Assembly: GCA_039707465.1 (NCBI GenBank) | Contig: CM077651.1 | Coordinates: 21,015,019-21,079,018 of the forward strand | Direction of reading: 5' to 3' | DNA length: 64,000 nucleotides | Origin: Rhabdophis nuchalis | Lineage: Eukaryota > Chordata > Lepidosauria > Squamata > Natricidae | Shown: piece after piece, positions 1-12,412 of the stretch | Numbering within the stretch: position 1 is the stretch's first letter | Layout: the number at the start of each line of letters is the position of its first letter | Notes under the pieces: generated by a model | The model's input: the letters and a program-made list of their open reading frames with translations, nothing else | Database searches by the model: none | Told to the model about the DNA's origin: nothing | Made by a program: the position numbers and the translations under genes

Positions 1-362
1 AGACATGATACCAATGAGGTAGAGAGCACCTGCAATTTAAAGTACACTAGAAAAAGTTTTGACTTAGTAGGAAAAAGGGAATTGGACAGGCTTAAGATAT
101 TTTTGAGCAAGGCTGATGATTCTCTAACAGAGATGTTATTAGGTTACTGCACCTTTAGATTATTTCAAGTGAGTAGCCAATGGGCAGCAAAAAATAGTGA
201 TAGGTAATTAGGTATATTAACAGGCCATGAAACCAAATTAGTGTAGTGTGGGAGAGTGAATGGTTGATTTGTAATGGATTACTGGGTTCAGGTAAATCAA
301 AGCAAAGACATTACTGTATATGATCCCTTTTTGATTAGCATCTTTACAGTAAAAAAATAGAA
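1..362. other. AT-rich sequence, no gene recognised
   Basis: No reading frame, RNA gene or clear repeat was recognised here. Short open frames overlap the CR1 and MITE sequence that follows and look accidental. Confidence 0.5.
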
Positions 363-1290
363 CACAGCACATAGAATAATAGGTTTGGAAAAGACCTTGG
401 TGGTCTTCTAGTCCAGGGGTCCCCAACCCCTGGTCCGTGGACCGGTGCCGGTCCGTGGCTTGATAGAAACCGGGCCGCAAGGCCAGAGAGGAGGAGGAGG
501 GAGCTGCCCCCTGGGCAGAGCGCGCACCAGGGGTGGGAGAGCGTTGGGGGCCGAGAGGGGTGAGTGAGCTGACTCCCCCCCCCCCGCATGCATTCGCCGC
601 CTGTTCCCCCTCCCCCCTGCTCCCCCTCTACACCAGCTGAGCCATGCCCACCGGTCCGCGGAATTTTCTTTAAAATGAAACCGGTCCCTGGTGCCAAAAA
701 GGTTGGGGACCCCTGTTCTAGTCCATTCTTTTGCTTGAATAGACCATATACCATTCCGGAAAATGGCTGTCCAATCTCCTTGAAATTCTCCAGTGATGAA
801 GCACACACAATTTCCAACGGTAAGATGTTACACTAATTGTTCTCACTGTTGGGGAAATTTTTCCTTAGTTCTAGGTTGGATCTCTTCCACCCATTGCTTC
901 TTGTTCTGTACTCGGATGCTTTGCTCTTGTCTCTGGCAGCTCTTCAAGTACGAAAACACTGCTATTGTATCTTTCCTAGTCCTTCATTAGACTAAACGGA
1001 TATAGTTCTGTTCATTGTACTTTAGCCTCCAGTCACCTTATTTTTGTTGCTCTTCTCTGCACTCCTAGGGTCTCAATATCTTTGTATAGTGACCAGAACT
1101 GGATGGAGTATTCTAAGTGTGTGCTCACCAATACAGTATAAAGCACTATCACTTCATGTGATCTTGAAACTATATGTCTTGATGCAATGTAAGATTGCAT
1201 TGCCTTTTTTGGCAACGAAATTTCATTGGCTAACCAGGGCATCACTTTCTCACTTAACTGCCAATATACACTGCATAGCTCACTAGTCTT
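363..1290 (-). mobile_element. CR1 LINE 3' portion, antisense, interrupted by a hAT MITE
   Basis: Read on the minus strand this ends with the typical squamate CR1 3' terminus (TAGAAGACC..CAAGGTC-like, then AATAG-type units). Further in, around 1060-1140, the minus strand encodes a degraded CR1 reverse-transcriptase C-terminus of the form [10 protein letters not shown]...VQRRATK, matching the family pattern [11 protein letters not shown]...[10 protein letters not shown]. The copy is 5'-truncated and carries stops, so it is a dead fragment. It is split by the element at 414-715. The 5' limit near 1290 is approximate, judged by similarity to the copy at 9421-10785. Confidence 0.8.
406..723. mobile_element. 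hAT MITE, OC1-like (CAGGGGTCCCCAACC ends), with 8-bp TSD
   Basis: The element proper is 414-715 (302 bp). Its ends are inverted repeats: CAGGGGTCCCCAACC on the left and the reverse complement of the same on the right. It is flanked by the perfect direct repeat TTCTAGTC at 406-413 and 716-723, which is the hAT signature. The interior holds CCGGTCCGTGG-type motifs seen in tetrapod hAT elements such as OposCharlie1; that family name is from memory. It sits inside the antisense CR1 and is therefore younger than it. No transposase is encoded. Confidence 0.85.
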
Positions 1291-2378
1291 TCCACCCTTG
1301 ATTCTCTCATGACTTAGATCTAGATCCCAGCCTTTTCTCAGCTACCACCACAACCACCATCTGAAGTTATCTCCACTTCTCAGGACAATTATATTTCTGC
1401 CCCTATCCAAATAAAAAACCCCATGCATTGTGTGTGTGTGTGTGTTTTGGGCATGGAAGCAAGATACTCAAGACATTTTGTCAATAGCACATCTGTACTA
1501 TGTTATTTAAGAAAAAATTGTCAAGGTCATTTTTTAATTGAAATAAATTTCCATAGTAATGGAAACAATAGTTAAGCATGTTTTGAAACTGGTCTACACA
1601 CTGTTCAATAAACCACTTGGCCAATTATTTCGTTAATTAGCTCTAGGAAGCACTGAGCAGGGGCTATCCTATTTTTGTAGCAAAATAAATTAAGCAGTTT
1701 TTTTCAAGTGCCATTGTCCTCAGTAATGGCACAAATTGTTCTGGTAATATGAATTTTATTCTGAGTATTTTTCAAGTTTGAAACAATTAGCATACTATTG
1801 CAGGCATATATCTAGTGTAATGTTTAATGTAATAATTTAAAACAAACTTTAAGGTACAGATTAATGTGAAGGCACTTTTAAAACTTTGCTCATTTTAGGA
1901 ATGATGCTGAAACAACTATCACCAGCTTTGACAATAGCCAAAATACCAGCAGAATAAGTTTATTTTTAAAGCAAAATTTCGTCTATCTGCTTAAATAAGG
2001 TATCCTAGATAGAAAATATCAAATAGTCAGAATTAATTTTGAACATTTACTGAATAGCCCTTTGCTCGCTGCAAAGCAGTCTTTATTTGTTTTTGGCCTA
2101 CAACAACTTGGTTGTAAAGTATATAACAAATACGAATATTAATAGCTAGGATTTTCCACCTATATAATGTTAATGCAGTAATCCTGATTAATTCTGTCTC
2201 ATTATATTTGGACTCTGTTCCAATGAAGTCTGAGACATTCAACTCCTGCAATAGTGTTTTTGCACTTGCCATAGAAAAGGACCTTGGTTCCAATGACCAG
2301 ACTATTACTTCCAAAGTAATTGAAAGCTACTGTTTTCTATATTTGCTTATTCTGGTCTAAGTTTCTTATATTCAGTGG
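1291..2378. other. AT-rich sequence, no gene recognised
   Basis: Only a short TG run (about 1429-1445) stands out. Open frames here are short and show no recognisable protein family. Confidence 0.5.
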
Positions 2379-3584
2379 TACTGTGAATCCCACAAAATAA
2401 GACCTGGTCTTATTTTCTTTTGGGTATGAAAATAAGCCAAGTGTTCATTTTCAGAGAGGTCTTATTTTTTCTAAAATGCAGGAATTGGCGAGCGGGAATG
2501 GAATTGCAGCTAACGCTGGCCCTGTCCTCTGTCCCACTGTATGCTTGTCTGGGGCAGCAACAGTCCAAGCTCTCGGCATGTCCTGGCCTCCACCTGCCCT
2601 GCCTGCAGGCCCAACTGCTGCCAGGACACTTCTCAGCCACAGCTGGTGCCATGGTGGCCGCCAAATGGCTGCTCATGAAAATTGCTAGCCTCGTGGGAGT
2701 TCTTCGCCCCTCTGGCAGGGCAGGTGGAGTCTGGGGTGTGCCAAGAGGTTGGCCCCAACTGAGGCCACAGGCAAGCAGATAGTGGGATGGAGAGGGCGGG
2801 CCGGTGGTACCTGGCCAAACACTTTTTGTCCAGAGGGAGATGAAGCTTCATTTGCTTGCAAAGGGGAAGCTTTGAAATGCAGCTAATTGCTCCATTTCAA
2901 ACTGTCCCCTTTGCAAGCACACAAAGGTTTGAGTCTCCATCATTTCTCTGTCTGGGTGAAAAGTGTTTGGTCGCCTATGGGGTGTTTGGAAACGGAGCCA
3001 TTTGCTCCATTCCCAAACACCCCATACCCACATTCCACTTTGTGTGCTTGCAAAGGGAGAGAGTGAAATGGAGTGATTAGCTTTGTTTCAAAGAATTCCC
3101 TTTGCAAGCAAACAAATGCTTTGTCTCTCTCTGGGTGCAAAGTGCACAGCAGAGCCAGGCACTTTTCACCATTTTCGGCTTGCCTATGGCTGCGCCGAAC
3201 AAGCACCCACACCCACAGGATGTCAGAATCATCTGCCTTCCCCATCCCCCATGTCTTTGCCTGCTTCCAGTGCCATCGTGTAAGCCTCATGTGAGTCAGG
3301 CGGCTGCGCAGCACATCCAGATCACCTGCCTTCCCCCAGCCCCGCCTCTGCCTCTTGGACTTATCAGTATTTGCACTGCGCCAAGGGGCCGGTGGGCTGT
3401 GACTGCTCCGGTGGGCTGTGACTGCTGTCAGCCCCCATTGGCCCCAGTGTGCTTGCTGCCTCTCATGCTGGTCACACCCATCTCCCAAGGCTTATTTTCT
3501 GCATAGGGCTTATATTAGGTCCACCCCAAAAAATCTGCCTAGGGCTTGTTTTGGGGTGGGTCTTATTTTGGGGGAAGCACAGTA
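2379..3584. mobile_element. TA-flanked non-autonomous DNA transposon with GC-rich interior
   Basis: The ends are inverted: CTGTGAATCCCACAAAATAA at 2381 faces CTGTGCTTCCCCCAAAATAA read from 3582 on the other strand. Both ends abut a TA dinucleotide (2379-2380 and 3583-3584), the TSD of Tc1/mariner-type transposases. The 1.2-kb interior is far richer in G+C than its surroundings and includes three hairpins (see 2853-3116). Open frames in it (for example a 182-codon minus-strand frame at 2940-3488) resemble no known transposase, so I treat them as chance. Superfamily assignment rests only on the TA flanks. Confidence 0.65.
2853..3116. repeat. Three consecutive hairpins with shared TTTGCAAGC motif
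   Basis: Hairpin 1 has arms 2853-2883 and 2889-2919; hairpin 2 has 20-bp arms (2979-2998 and 3004-3023, two mismatches); hairpin 3 spans 3039-3116 with arms of about 34 bp. Hairpins 1 and 3 both use the TTTGCAAGC/GCTTGCAAA motif, so they are copies of one module around a different central one. Confidence 0.75.
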
Positions 3585-6500
3585 GTTTGACAAATTATTC
3601 TTTTTTGTTTAGACATCCTGAAACGGTAAGTGCCAGATCACCATCTGGGGTGCTACAGATCAGTTAATCTGAAGTAATACTAGGGATGATTCTGAAGCAA
3701 ATCAAAGTAATTTATAACACCTTGGAAACTATACAGTAATTACAGATAGAAGCATCAAATTTAATGGCTGATCTCAGAAGCTAAATAGAGTTTGATTAAA
3801 CCTTGGATAACAGGCTGTTTTAAATTTCGAGGGCTATAAATGAGAAGTCAAGCTTGATTTGAAGGAGACTTTAATCACGACTAAAACAGCAAAGAAAACT
3901 CCATCTAAACATTAGAAACTGAGCTCACCCAGACTGTTTTTGTCTTGTAGTGGAAGCCAACATATGCTTGTAAAGGTTTCCTTTGCAATTAAGTGCAAAC
4001 TACATTTCAAAAATGTGGCTATTAATGTGATGATTAAATAGAAAGATTAGAGAAATAGATTGCTGAAAAAAGTGTCATTTATTTATAGAAGATGTGATTG
4101 ATTAATGATTGGTTTAAATCTTGGTTTAAAGATTCCCAGTCATCTTAACTGTGTGCAATAGGAATCAGAGAAGCAATGGGAATGGTCACATGGAAGCAGA
4201 TGAAAGGTTAGATTGACCTAGTAATAAGAACAATTCAGCAGTGTGCCTAACGTTATTTTATCATTTAGGATTTGATTTCTTCATCACAGTATGCTTTGTA
4301 GTGGAAGTTAAACATACATTTGTTGAGATCCTTTGAAATAGACTAAGCAGACGATTGACTTGACCTGAATGGTCCCTTTCAGTTAATCATATCATTCTGC
4401 CATGCACAAGAATAGAGATTTTATTTCACAAACTGTATTTTTTAAATTTATAATCCAATGCATGGTAATTCTGATGTATTTGGCATGCTCAGCTCAGGAC
4501 ATTAATTTAAAAAAAAACCAAAGTTAAGTTCGACAATGAATATATTCCATTATTAAACATGAATACATTTATCAATCAAAATAAAGGATTAGTAAATAAC
4601 TTTCTCCAATTCTAGAATTACTTTGTACTATACTCATGCTTTGAAGTAGAAAATACTTTTTTTTTAAAGTATCCATAATGCAACAAAACTGCTTTATAAT
4701 ATTAGTTTACCAACAAAATACTTTCATTTGTGACAGTTCTCATTTTGTTAGAAATTAGTTAGAAATTCCAGATTTTTAAATTGAACATATTAACTATTAA
4801 AGTATGCCTTTTCTGTCCTTAATTCATTTATTTTGGTTAATATTCTGCCTTGATTATGACATTTTGAATCTGATTTGGATTGATATCATTGAAATGTTAA
4901 AAAGACTAATACTTAGACTCAAGTCCAGAATGAGTCTACTCAAGGTGTTGATCCTTTAAGAATGAAGAATACCTGGGGCAGAGGATATGCCTTCTCTGTG
5001 GTTGTCGTAACATTGTGAAACATGCTTCTACCCTCTCTGAGCACACAGAAACACAAACTTTTCTAACAGGTCTTAACATGCTTTGATATCTTGGTACTAA
5101 TGACTGGATGATGATGATAAATATACAAAACCTGATAGGCATTAAAAAGATTTCTATCTTCTTGGAAGAATATTACATTGCCTCACGTACAGTCTATTCT
5201 GCCACAATATTTGCAAATAGCTGTAACAAAATGCACCCTGAGTCACAGATTAGAGATGGGTAGCTATACAAATTGAATGAATAAATACATCACATGCTCT
5301 GTGTAGTATTAGAATTTATGAAATATATATTTCTATACATCCCTGTAGTCTTTGAAACTTGTAAATCTTAAATACTGCATGTATATTCTATTTAAAATAT
5401 ATATGCTCTTTGGTCAATGAAGGGTTACAAAAGGACATTTTTTTTAAAGAATGCAATGGCATTTATTTAATTTTATTGGCCATCCAACTGGACTTTTGGC
5501 AGCGTACAAAACTAGGGAAAATATCAGAACTGCTAAAACCATTGAATCTCACAGAGAGCTCAGACTAAAATAATCTAATGAATAACAAAAATAACACAAA
5601 AAGATAACTGAGCAGATAAACATCAATCCTAGGCCTGGAACTAAAGCCAGATTTTCAAAGCTTTCTGGAACCCCAGTAGAGGACATGGTCCTAATTTGGG
5701 TAGTGGCGGTGAAGAAGTCTTTCCGGTAGTCAGATTTTATAGGTAGTATCCAGCATCTTGAATTGTTTTTAAAAGTCAACTGGTAGTCAATGTAGCTTGC
5801 ACAATACTAGATGTTCTGGACAAAGTGTCAAGGTGCATCTTGCATTACATTAATAAGAGTTACCATACCTATACACAGCCTAGCCTGAAGCCAATCTGTC
5901 ATCCCTCAAAGAGTATTTGGTACTCAAGGGTTATTAAAGGAAAGACCAATTACTACAATATGCAACAGGGCTTCTAATAAATAAAAATAATTGCTAAAAT
6001 TGCAAGCAATAAGTGGTACTTCATCTACAGTATGAAGGATTTTTTAAATTGTATTTTTAGTGTCAATGACACATTGAAAATAAGTTTTTTTAAAAATAGT
6101 AAAAAACAAATATTAACATTCAATGAAGAAAACTACACATCTAATAAACCTGATGGATATTATGATCTGAAAACATCTTCATAATTATGATAACTTAAAT
6201 ACATTCCAACCAAACTTCATTTTTTTAAAGTCCAAACCACAAACTTGAATGAATTTAAAAATGAATAGAAAACCATTGTAATTTGTACAACATAGATGAC
6301 AATCTGTAAAAATGCTTGTTGGCAACAACCTGGGTACTGCAGTTTCCATTACTTTCCCTTTGATTTCAAATTGCAGAGCTACCTATAAAGTTGATCTTAG
6401 TCATGGTCGACAAAACAGTTTTTAATGAAACAAATGCCAATTAAAGTACCTTGATAAAAACTGGGCATTCATTAGAATTTCAATTAACTTTATATGTATT

Positions 6501-6621
6501 AACACTAAGCATGCTTTCCTTTTATTTTTTAACACTTTAGGGATTTAGGACAACTTAAAAAAAACCCAGCATATCTAGTGCTGGATAGTAATAACTACTA
6601 TGCCTGGATCTGCTTTGAATA
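3585..6621. other. AT-rich sequence, no gene recognised
   Basis: Three kilobases of AT-rich DNA without recognised repeats or coding exons. Open frames are at most 76 codons and show no family signature. Ancient repeats too decayed to recognise by eye may be present. Confidence 0.5.
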
Positions 6622-6624
6622 TTA

Positions 6625-6695
6625 AAAAGTCTTCTGGAGTATTTTGCATTGGGTGCATATACACATACCCAATGCAAAACACTTGAAAGACTTTT
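6625..6695. repeat. Imperfect hairpin of about 30-bp arms
   Basis: The left arm 6625-6654 (AAAAGTCTTCTGGAGTATTT...) pairs with the right arm 6667-6695; the inner TTTGCATTGGGT is perfectly matched. The loop is about 12 nt. It lies just left of the TA-flanked element at 6710 and may be a separate small palindromic MITE. Confidence 0.7.
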
Positions 6696-6709
6696 GGATA
6701 CCAAATAGT

Positions 6710-7679
6710 TACCCTGTTTCCCTGAAAATAAGACCTCCCCAGATAATAAGCCCAATTGGGCTTTTGAGCGCATGTGCTAAAATAAGCCCTCCCTGGAAAT
6801 ATTGCAACACAGCAGCAGCAATAAGGTGACCACACTCGCCGCCTCCTGCACCTCAAAAATAATAAGGCCAGTTTATAAGGTATGGCACTTGTTTTATCAA
6901 TTGTTAGATTAAAAAAAACTTGGAAATGAATTTGTTTATTTGTGCATTACTAGAATGATAGTAATGCTATGAAACCATTTTGTTATGAAATAGATTGCTT
7001 GAATACATGATACATAAAGGACAATAATTAATCTAATGTATAAGAGTGGGATGATCTGAACATTATGTATAATTGCAAGTAGTGATTATGTTACATTAGA
7101 AAGATATTTTGTATGTTAAATAGATTAATAATGGTGTAATGAATGATTGATACATATACGAATTGAAATACTCAGTAATTACTTGGTTTAACAATGGGAA
7201 AATATTACTGAAGTTTGAATATGTGATATATAAGTACTGTATATTTTATGGACGATGGGTGATATTGTTGATAATTGAAAGTAATGATGCAAAACATGAA
7301 TTGATGGAAAATTCTTTTATTCTGTAAGAACAATAGAAAGAGATAGGTGATTTTATAAAGATTGTTACTAAATAGATAATTAAGGATTTAAGGAAACAAG
7401 GTTTGTTTGAAATGAAGGAATATTAATTGTAATTGAACACATAACTGCTCAATGTCAGTGATATATTTAGCTATGTTTGATGGATAACCAGTAATTATAT
7501 ATGTAATTGTAAAGACTGATGCATAAAAGCTTGTAAGGTTTTATGTTTGTCTTTGTATGTTTAAAAAATAAAAAATACTAAAATAATAATAATAAGACCT
7601 CCCTGAAAATAAGGTCAAGTGCTTATTTCAGAGGTCAAAAGAAAATAAGACATTGTTTTATTTTCAGGAAAATATGGTA
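6710..7679. mobile_element. TA-flanked MITE carrying a nested AT-rich retroposon
   Basis: The ends CCCTGTTTCCCTGAAAATAA (from 6712) and CCATATTTTCCTGAAAATAA (from 7677, other strand) are inverted repeats next to TA dinucleotides at 6710-6711 and 7678-7679. The motifs AAAATAAGACC and AATAAGCCC recur inside, as in the element at 2379-3584, so the two belong to one superfamily. The middle is a foreign insertion (see 6865-7590). Confidence 0.65.
6865..7590 (+). mobile_element. AT-rich retroposon nested in the MITE, A-rich 3' end
   Basis: This insert of about 700 bp is flanked by similar direct repeats (AATAATAAGGCC on the left near 6857-6868, AATAATAAGACC on the right near 7586-7597). It ends in an A-rich tail (about 7561-7585), which fits LINE-type retroposition on the plus strand. 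No coding frame was seen. It might be an L1 3' untranslated fragment or a non-autonomous partner; family not recognised. Confidence 0.45.
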
Positions 7680-9420
7680 CTGATATATATGTAGTCAGGT
7701 TGGACAATCTTCAGCAATTACAATACAATAAATGCCTTGCAGCCTACTATTAAAAATGGTTTAAATTTATACATTAACTTTTGGAACTGCATAAACCTAT
7801 AGGGCTTATTTTTTTAGGTTACTAACATGATTCCAAATACATATTACTTGTGTAACCTGCTTATCGAAATGAGCATTTAATATCTAGATATTTAGTAATG
7901 CAGTAATAAAGACAGCTAATTTAGAAATCAAAATGACTGTCACCATTTTTTTCTTTTTAGATATTGTTAGCAACTTCTGAGGGAATTTGGGTCTATAAAA
8001 CGTATTTTAGTTGAGAAGTACTGTAAACAGGCTTAAAGAAAAGGAAAGTTGCCATTATTTAAAATATGGATGCTATTATCACTTTCTGTATGTTAATAGA
8101 ACAACCCCGGCCTCAGACATCTTTTAACAAAAGCACAAAAATGAAGTTTGTAGAAGTAAAGAAGAATATCCCCAGACAGCTCACGAAGTATTACTCGTGG
8201 TTGCAAAATCCAAAATGGCTAGGATGAAAATTAAAGTACAAATAATCCTCAATTTACAATCACAACTCTGACTAGAATTTCCATCACTGAACAATGCAGT
8301 TGTAAACTCATGTGACTGCATTGCTTAGCAATGGCAATTCTGGCAGTCGTCCCCATTGCTGTTGTTAATCAAGAATCACAGTACTTACTCCAAGCCAAGC
8401 AATTCTGGTCTTAATCTCTCCCACCTATGAACCATGGTAAGACGGCCTAGTGTTTAACTCTGTCCTCCATCTTATTTCCCCACTCCCCTGGAGAAGGCTA
8501 ACACTTGAGCTGTAGAAAGAATATCATTTTGGGGCCAGTTTCTAACTAATAAAAATGAATGTATGCTGCATCAAAAGTAATCATTAATATCCCAGGCATG
8601 TTTTACAAAGTGGAGCTAAGTGGTTACTGAATTATTTTCAGTTGACAGAAAAGTAGTATACCAATCTCATAAAAACTATCTTGTGTCTTACAGTTAAGCG
8701 AATCCATTAAAAAAAAACAGCAGGCATAATACATGTCTTTCATTGAACTACAGATTTCCCTTTATGTGAATTCATGTTATGCTAATTTGCTATTATGCAA
8801 TTGATCATTTTAATCCAATAATGTAATTTATCTGAAAAGAAAAAGCATCACAATTGTGCAGATTGAATCAGCATAAATGTGTCTAAAACCATATCAAGGT
8901 TTTTTCCCACCAAAATATCTTTAACAGTTACTTGTCTGCCCCTCACTCATGCATTTGCCACCATATTGTACAGTTGTTCTAGTGGTGTGTCTCATCTCTT
9001 CCATGCCTGCAAAAACTACTGCTGTTATGGGGTCAAAACAGCCATCAACACCTTGTCCACTTAAAGTGAGCATGAAAAGGACTTCTCTAAGTCCAGAAAC
9101 AAAGTTGGACGTACATGTTGCACCAAAGCTGGTGAAGGGCCCTCAGCCCTAGGATAAGCTTTTAACCTAGAAAAAAATACTGTGATCCATATAATGAAAA
9201 ATACTAATGAAAAATAGAATGCTATAAGTGCGCATTATAAATCTAACTTTAGAAAACATGGAGAAGATGCTTTTATTGTACATAGACAAGGGAAAATCAT
9301 GTTTGAGTAATGTAATACTTAAAAATAAAGCACTAAACCTATAACACATGTGTCAATATTACAATATTTTACCCATATTCCATAATCCTCCATTTCCCAT
9401 TGGTAACTGTCTTGCTTTAT
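7680..9420. other. AT-rich sequence, no gene recognised
   Basis: Apart from a small MITE candidate at 8237-8393 nothing was recognised. Open frames are about 60-67 codons and unremarkable. Confidence 0.5.
8237..8393. mobile_element. Possible small TA-flanked MITE
   Basis: The stretch begins TA then CAAATAATCCTCAATTTACAA and ends with a loosely inverted counterpart before TA at 8392-8393. Style and ends recall the larger elements at 55710-56082 and 47699-48288, but the match is weak. Confidence 0.3.
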
Positions 9421-10785
9421 GAGTAATAGAATAACAGAGTTGAAGGAAACTTGGAGTCCCTCAAGCAGAAGACATCATTGGCTGTCCAGTGTCTTCTTAA
9501 AAATCTCCAGTGATGGAATATCCACAACTCCATTGTTTTCACTGTCAGGAAATTTTTCCTTAGTTCTAGATTGGTTCTCTCCTGGATTAGTTTCCATCTA
9601 TTGCTTCTTGTCCTGCCTTCTGGTGCTTTGAAGAATAGGTTAACTACCCCTTTGTGGCAGCCCCTCAAATATCAGAACACTATTATTGTGTCACCCTAGT
9701 CCTTCTTTTCACTAGACTAGCATACCCCAATTCCTGTAACCATTCTTTATATACTTTAGGCCCAGTTCTGCACTCTTTCTAGAGTCTCACATCTTCTTTT
9801 AATCAATGATGACAAAAATTGGATGCAATATTCCAAGTGTGGTTTTACCAAGGCATTATAATGTGACATTAACACTTCACATGATCTTGATTTTATTCTG
9901 CATTTGGAGGGTTGGGGGTGTTGACAGCTGCAGTACACTGCTGGCTCATATTTAAGTGATTGTACAATTGGATTCCTAGATATCTCTCAGTTACTGCTAT
10001 TGAACCAGGTATCTCTTCTGTACCTGTGCATTTCATTTTTCTTCCTAAGTGTAACCTTGCTTACCATTGAATGTAATTTTGTTAGATAGGGCCCACAGTT
10101 CTTGTCTGTTGAAATCCTTCTGTATCTTAAGCTCTATCTTCTGAGGTGTTGGCTGCTCCCGCCAGCTTGGTTTCATCTATCACCTCATCTAAATATTTTA
10201 TGAAGATGCTGAAGAGTACTTTGCCCAATACAGAACATTGTGGTACCTCACTTCATACTTCCCTCTATGTAGAAGTAGTTCTATTAAGGACTACATGTTG
10301 AGTATGGTTTGTCAACCAGTTACAAATCCATCTGGTGATGATGCTGTCTATCTCTCATTTTTTTATCTTACTAAGAAGTAGGTTGTGATCAACTTTATCG
10401 AATGCTTTACTGAAGTCCAAGTATACTATGTCCACAGCATTTTGCTACTCCACTAATTTAGTCACTTTGTCCAAGAATGAAATAAGATTTGTTTGGCATT
10501 ATCTGATTTTGGCAAACCCATATTAGCTTCTTTTTATAACTTTGCTTGTTTCTAGGTGTTTGTAATCTGTTGCTTGGTTATCTTTTCCAGGATCTTCCCA
10601 GGTATTGTTGTCAAGTTGATTGATCTATAGTTTCCAGGATCCATTTTTCCCCTTTTTTGAAGATGGAAACCATGTCAGCTCTTTTCCAGCTCTTTGGTAG
10701 TTACCGGGTGCTCCAGGATTTTTAAAAAATATGATTCAGTGGCTCCAAGATCACATCTGCCACTACTTCAGAAAAGTCAATTTTG
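9421..10785 (-). mobile_element. CR1 LINE, antisense, 5'-truncated, with decayed reverse transcriptase
   Basis: On the minus strand the fragment shows decayed CR1 reverse-transcriptase blocks: a FKKGEK-type block near 10670-10640, LDFSKAFDKVDHNLL near 10435-10390, and VPQCSVLG (family form VPQGSVLG) near 10245. It continues through the C-terminus HLEYCIQF (about 9845-9820) to the 3' end near 9421-9440. Several stops and frameshifts interrupt it, and the segment that should carry the FADD catalytic box is missing. The intact enzyme would copy CR1 RNA into nicked DNA; this copy cannot. Confidence 0.85.
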
Positions 10786-11125
10786 GGGGGGAACTATGAA
10801 CCTTGCATATGTAAGGGACTGGACTAAGTGTTTTTTTTAAAGATGAGTCAAGGTCTTTTACATAAGCAAGATCAATCAAAGGTAATACTTCCAATAAAAT
10901 AAAATCCAATCATCAGGAATATTTGTATGCTTTTAGGACACAAATGCCGTTGTTTACATGCATTTTCTTAAACCTGGTATCATATCGCTACATTGCAGCA
11001 TTCAGAATTTTGAAATAAGTAGAGGTTATAGAGCAAGATGAAAACTTGTTGCAACATGACATTATACCTCACACTCACATGTAATTATGAAGTTGGACTT
11101 CTTTCATTCACTGAACAGTCTAGAC

Positions 11126-11210
11126 CAGTGTTTCTCAACCTTGGCAGCTTTAAGATGTGTGGACTTTGACTCCTAGAATTTCTCAGCCACCTAGTGATTG
11201 TGAACATATT
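11126..11210. mobile_element. Half of a foldback hAT MITE
   Basis: CAGTGTTTCTCAACCTTGGC followed by CTTTAAGATGTGTGGAC and ACTCCTAGAATTTCTCAGCCA is the left arm of the foldback family described at 62754-62904. The right arm is absent. Confidence 0.6.
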
Positions 11211-12312
11211 GCTCAGGAATAAAAGTTCAGCTGGATGAATCCAGAATAACTGGAAACAGAGTTGTGCATTTCCAGTCCTGTACTACTACAATATATGGGA
11301 CTCTTCCAAGGGCTCCATAGCAATTATGGCTGGTCCAAGTAATACCTTTCAAAAAGTATATGGTCTTCCCTTGAAAAAATATGGATATAGTACCATTAAT
11401 TAAAAACTATTATACATTTTGTTTCTCAAGCATGATAGTCATCTTGGAATCTCTCAGATTGGATGGGCATCTTGTATTGTAATCTCTCAGATTGGATAGG
11501 CACAACACTTTGTAAACACTCTTTGTTGAACATTCAGTACAGAGCAAAATAACCAGTCAGGGTATATTTTGTGTACTCACCACTTTTTACCCATTGAGTT
11601 TTGCTACGTTGTTTGAGGGCTTCCTTTCCCTGTCTTAATATCATTACAATTAATTCCTTTAAGAGATATTAGCATAGTATAGACAGATTGGGATTAAAGT
11701 TGATACTATATGGTACAAAGCTATTACAGAATCTAGTTGTTCTGCGTTGGATGTTGCAAAGTTTCCTCCTAAACTAGAAGATGACTCAAAAAATCTGGTC
11801 ATGAAGAGGATGTGTAGCATCCCAGACAACACTATGAACCCTAGTCAAGCATTTCTTATATGCCATGTAACCACTGGGACCATCACAGCCACTTTATGCC
11901 ATAATCAGTTCAATTTTGGTTTTCCGTTTTTACATTTTTTCTGAATCTTCCATTCTGCACTCCTGTATATTTTCTATGTAATAGAAAAGTAGTTGGTCAA
12001 CTAATCATGTCTGGGTCTGGATTCATTCCTTTCCACAGTTCAAACATTTGTTTTAAGTAGCCCTGCTTTGTTGATTCACATTTATAATAGCAGGGCATAA
12101 AGGTGTAGTTTTGAAACACCATATATTTTTGCCTTATCTGTAGTGGCTGTTCTTCCTGTAAACCTACAAGGGTAGACCGTGGTTGCCCAGCCATAATTCC
12201 TGATTCCTGTTGCCCATTTGTCAACAGAAGCCCAGCTCTAACATTTGACGTCGTCCCTGTTGACCTGGCAATGACCAATCCAGTGTAGGATTTTTTTTTT
12301 TGTTTCCTTAAG
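11211..12312. other. AT-rich sequence, no host gene recognised
   Basis: The minus strand at 11997-12278 holds an open frame of 93 codons including KQGYLKQMFELWKGMNPD, which has the look of a decayed retroelement ORF; I cannot name the family with confidence. The rest is featureless. Confidence 0.4.
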
Positions 12313-12412
12313 GATCTGCAAAGTTGGCTCTTTTAAGACTGGTGGACTTCAACTCCCAGAATTCCCCAGCCAGCCAATTCCACCTTAAAAGAGCCAACTT
12401 TGCAGACCCCTG
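12313..12412. mobile_element. Foldback hAT MITE, internally deleted
   Basis: Left arm ATCTGCAAAGTTGGCTCTTT with ACTTCAACTCCCAGAATTCC, right arm TTAAAAGAGCCAACTTTGCA then GACCCCTG. The arms pair at the outer 25 bp or so, but the inner half of the right arm is lost. No clear TSD was found. Confidence 0.65.
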
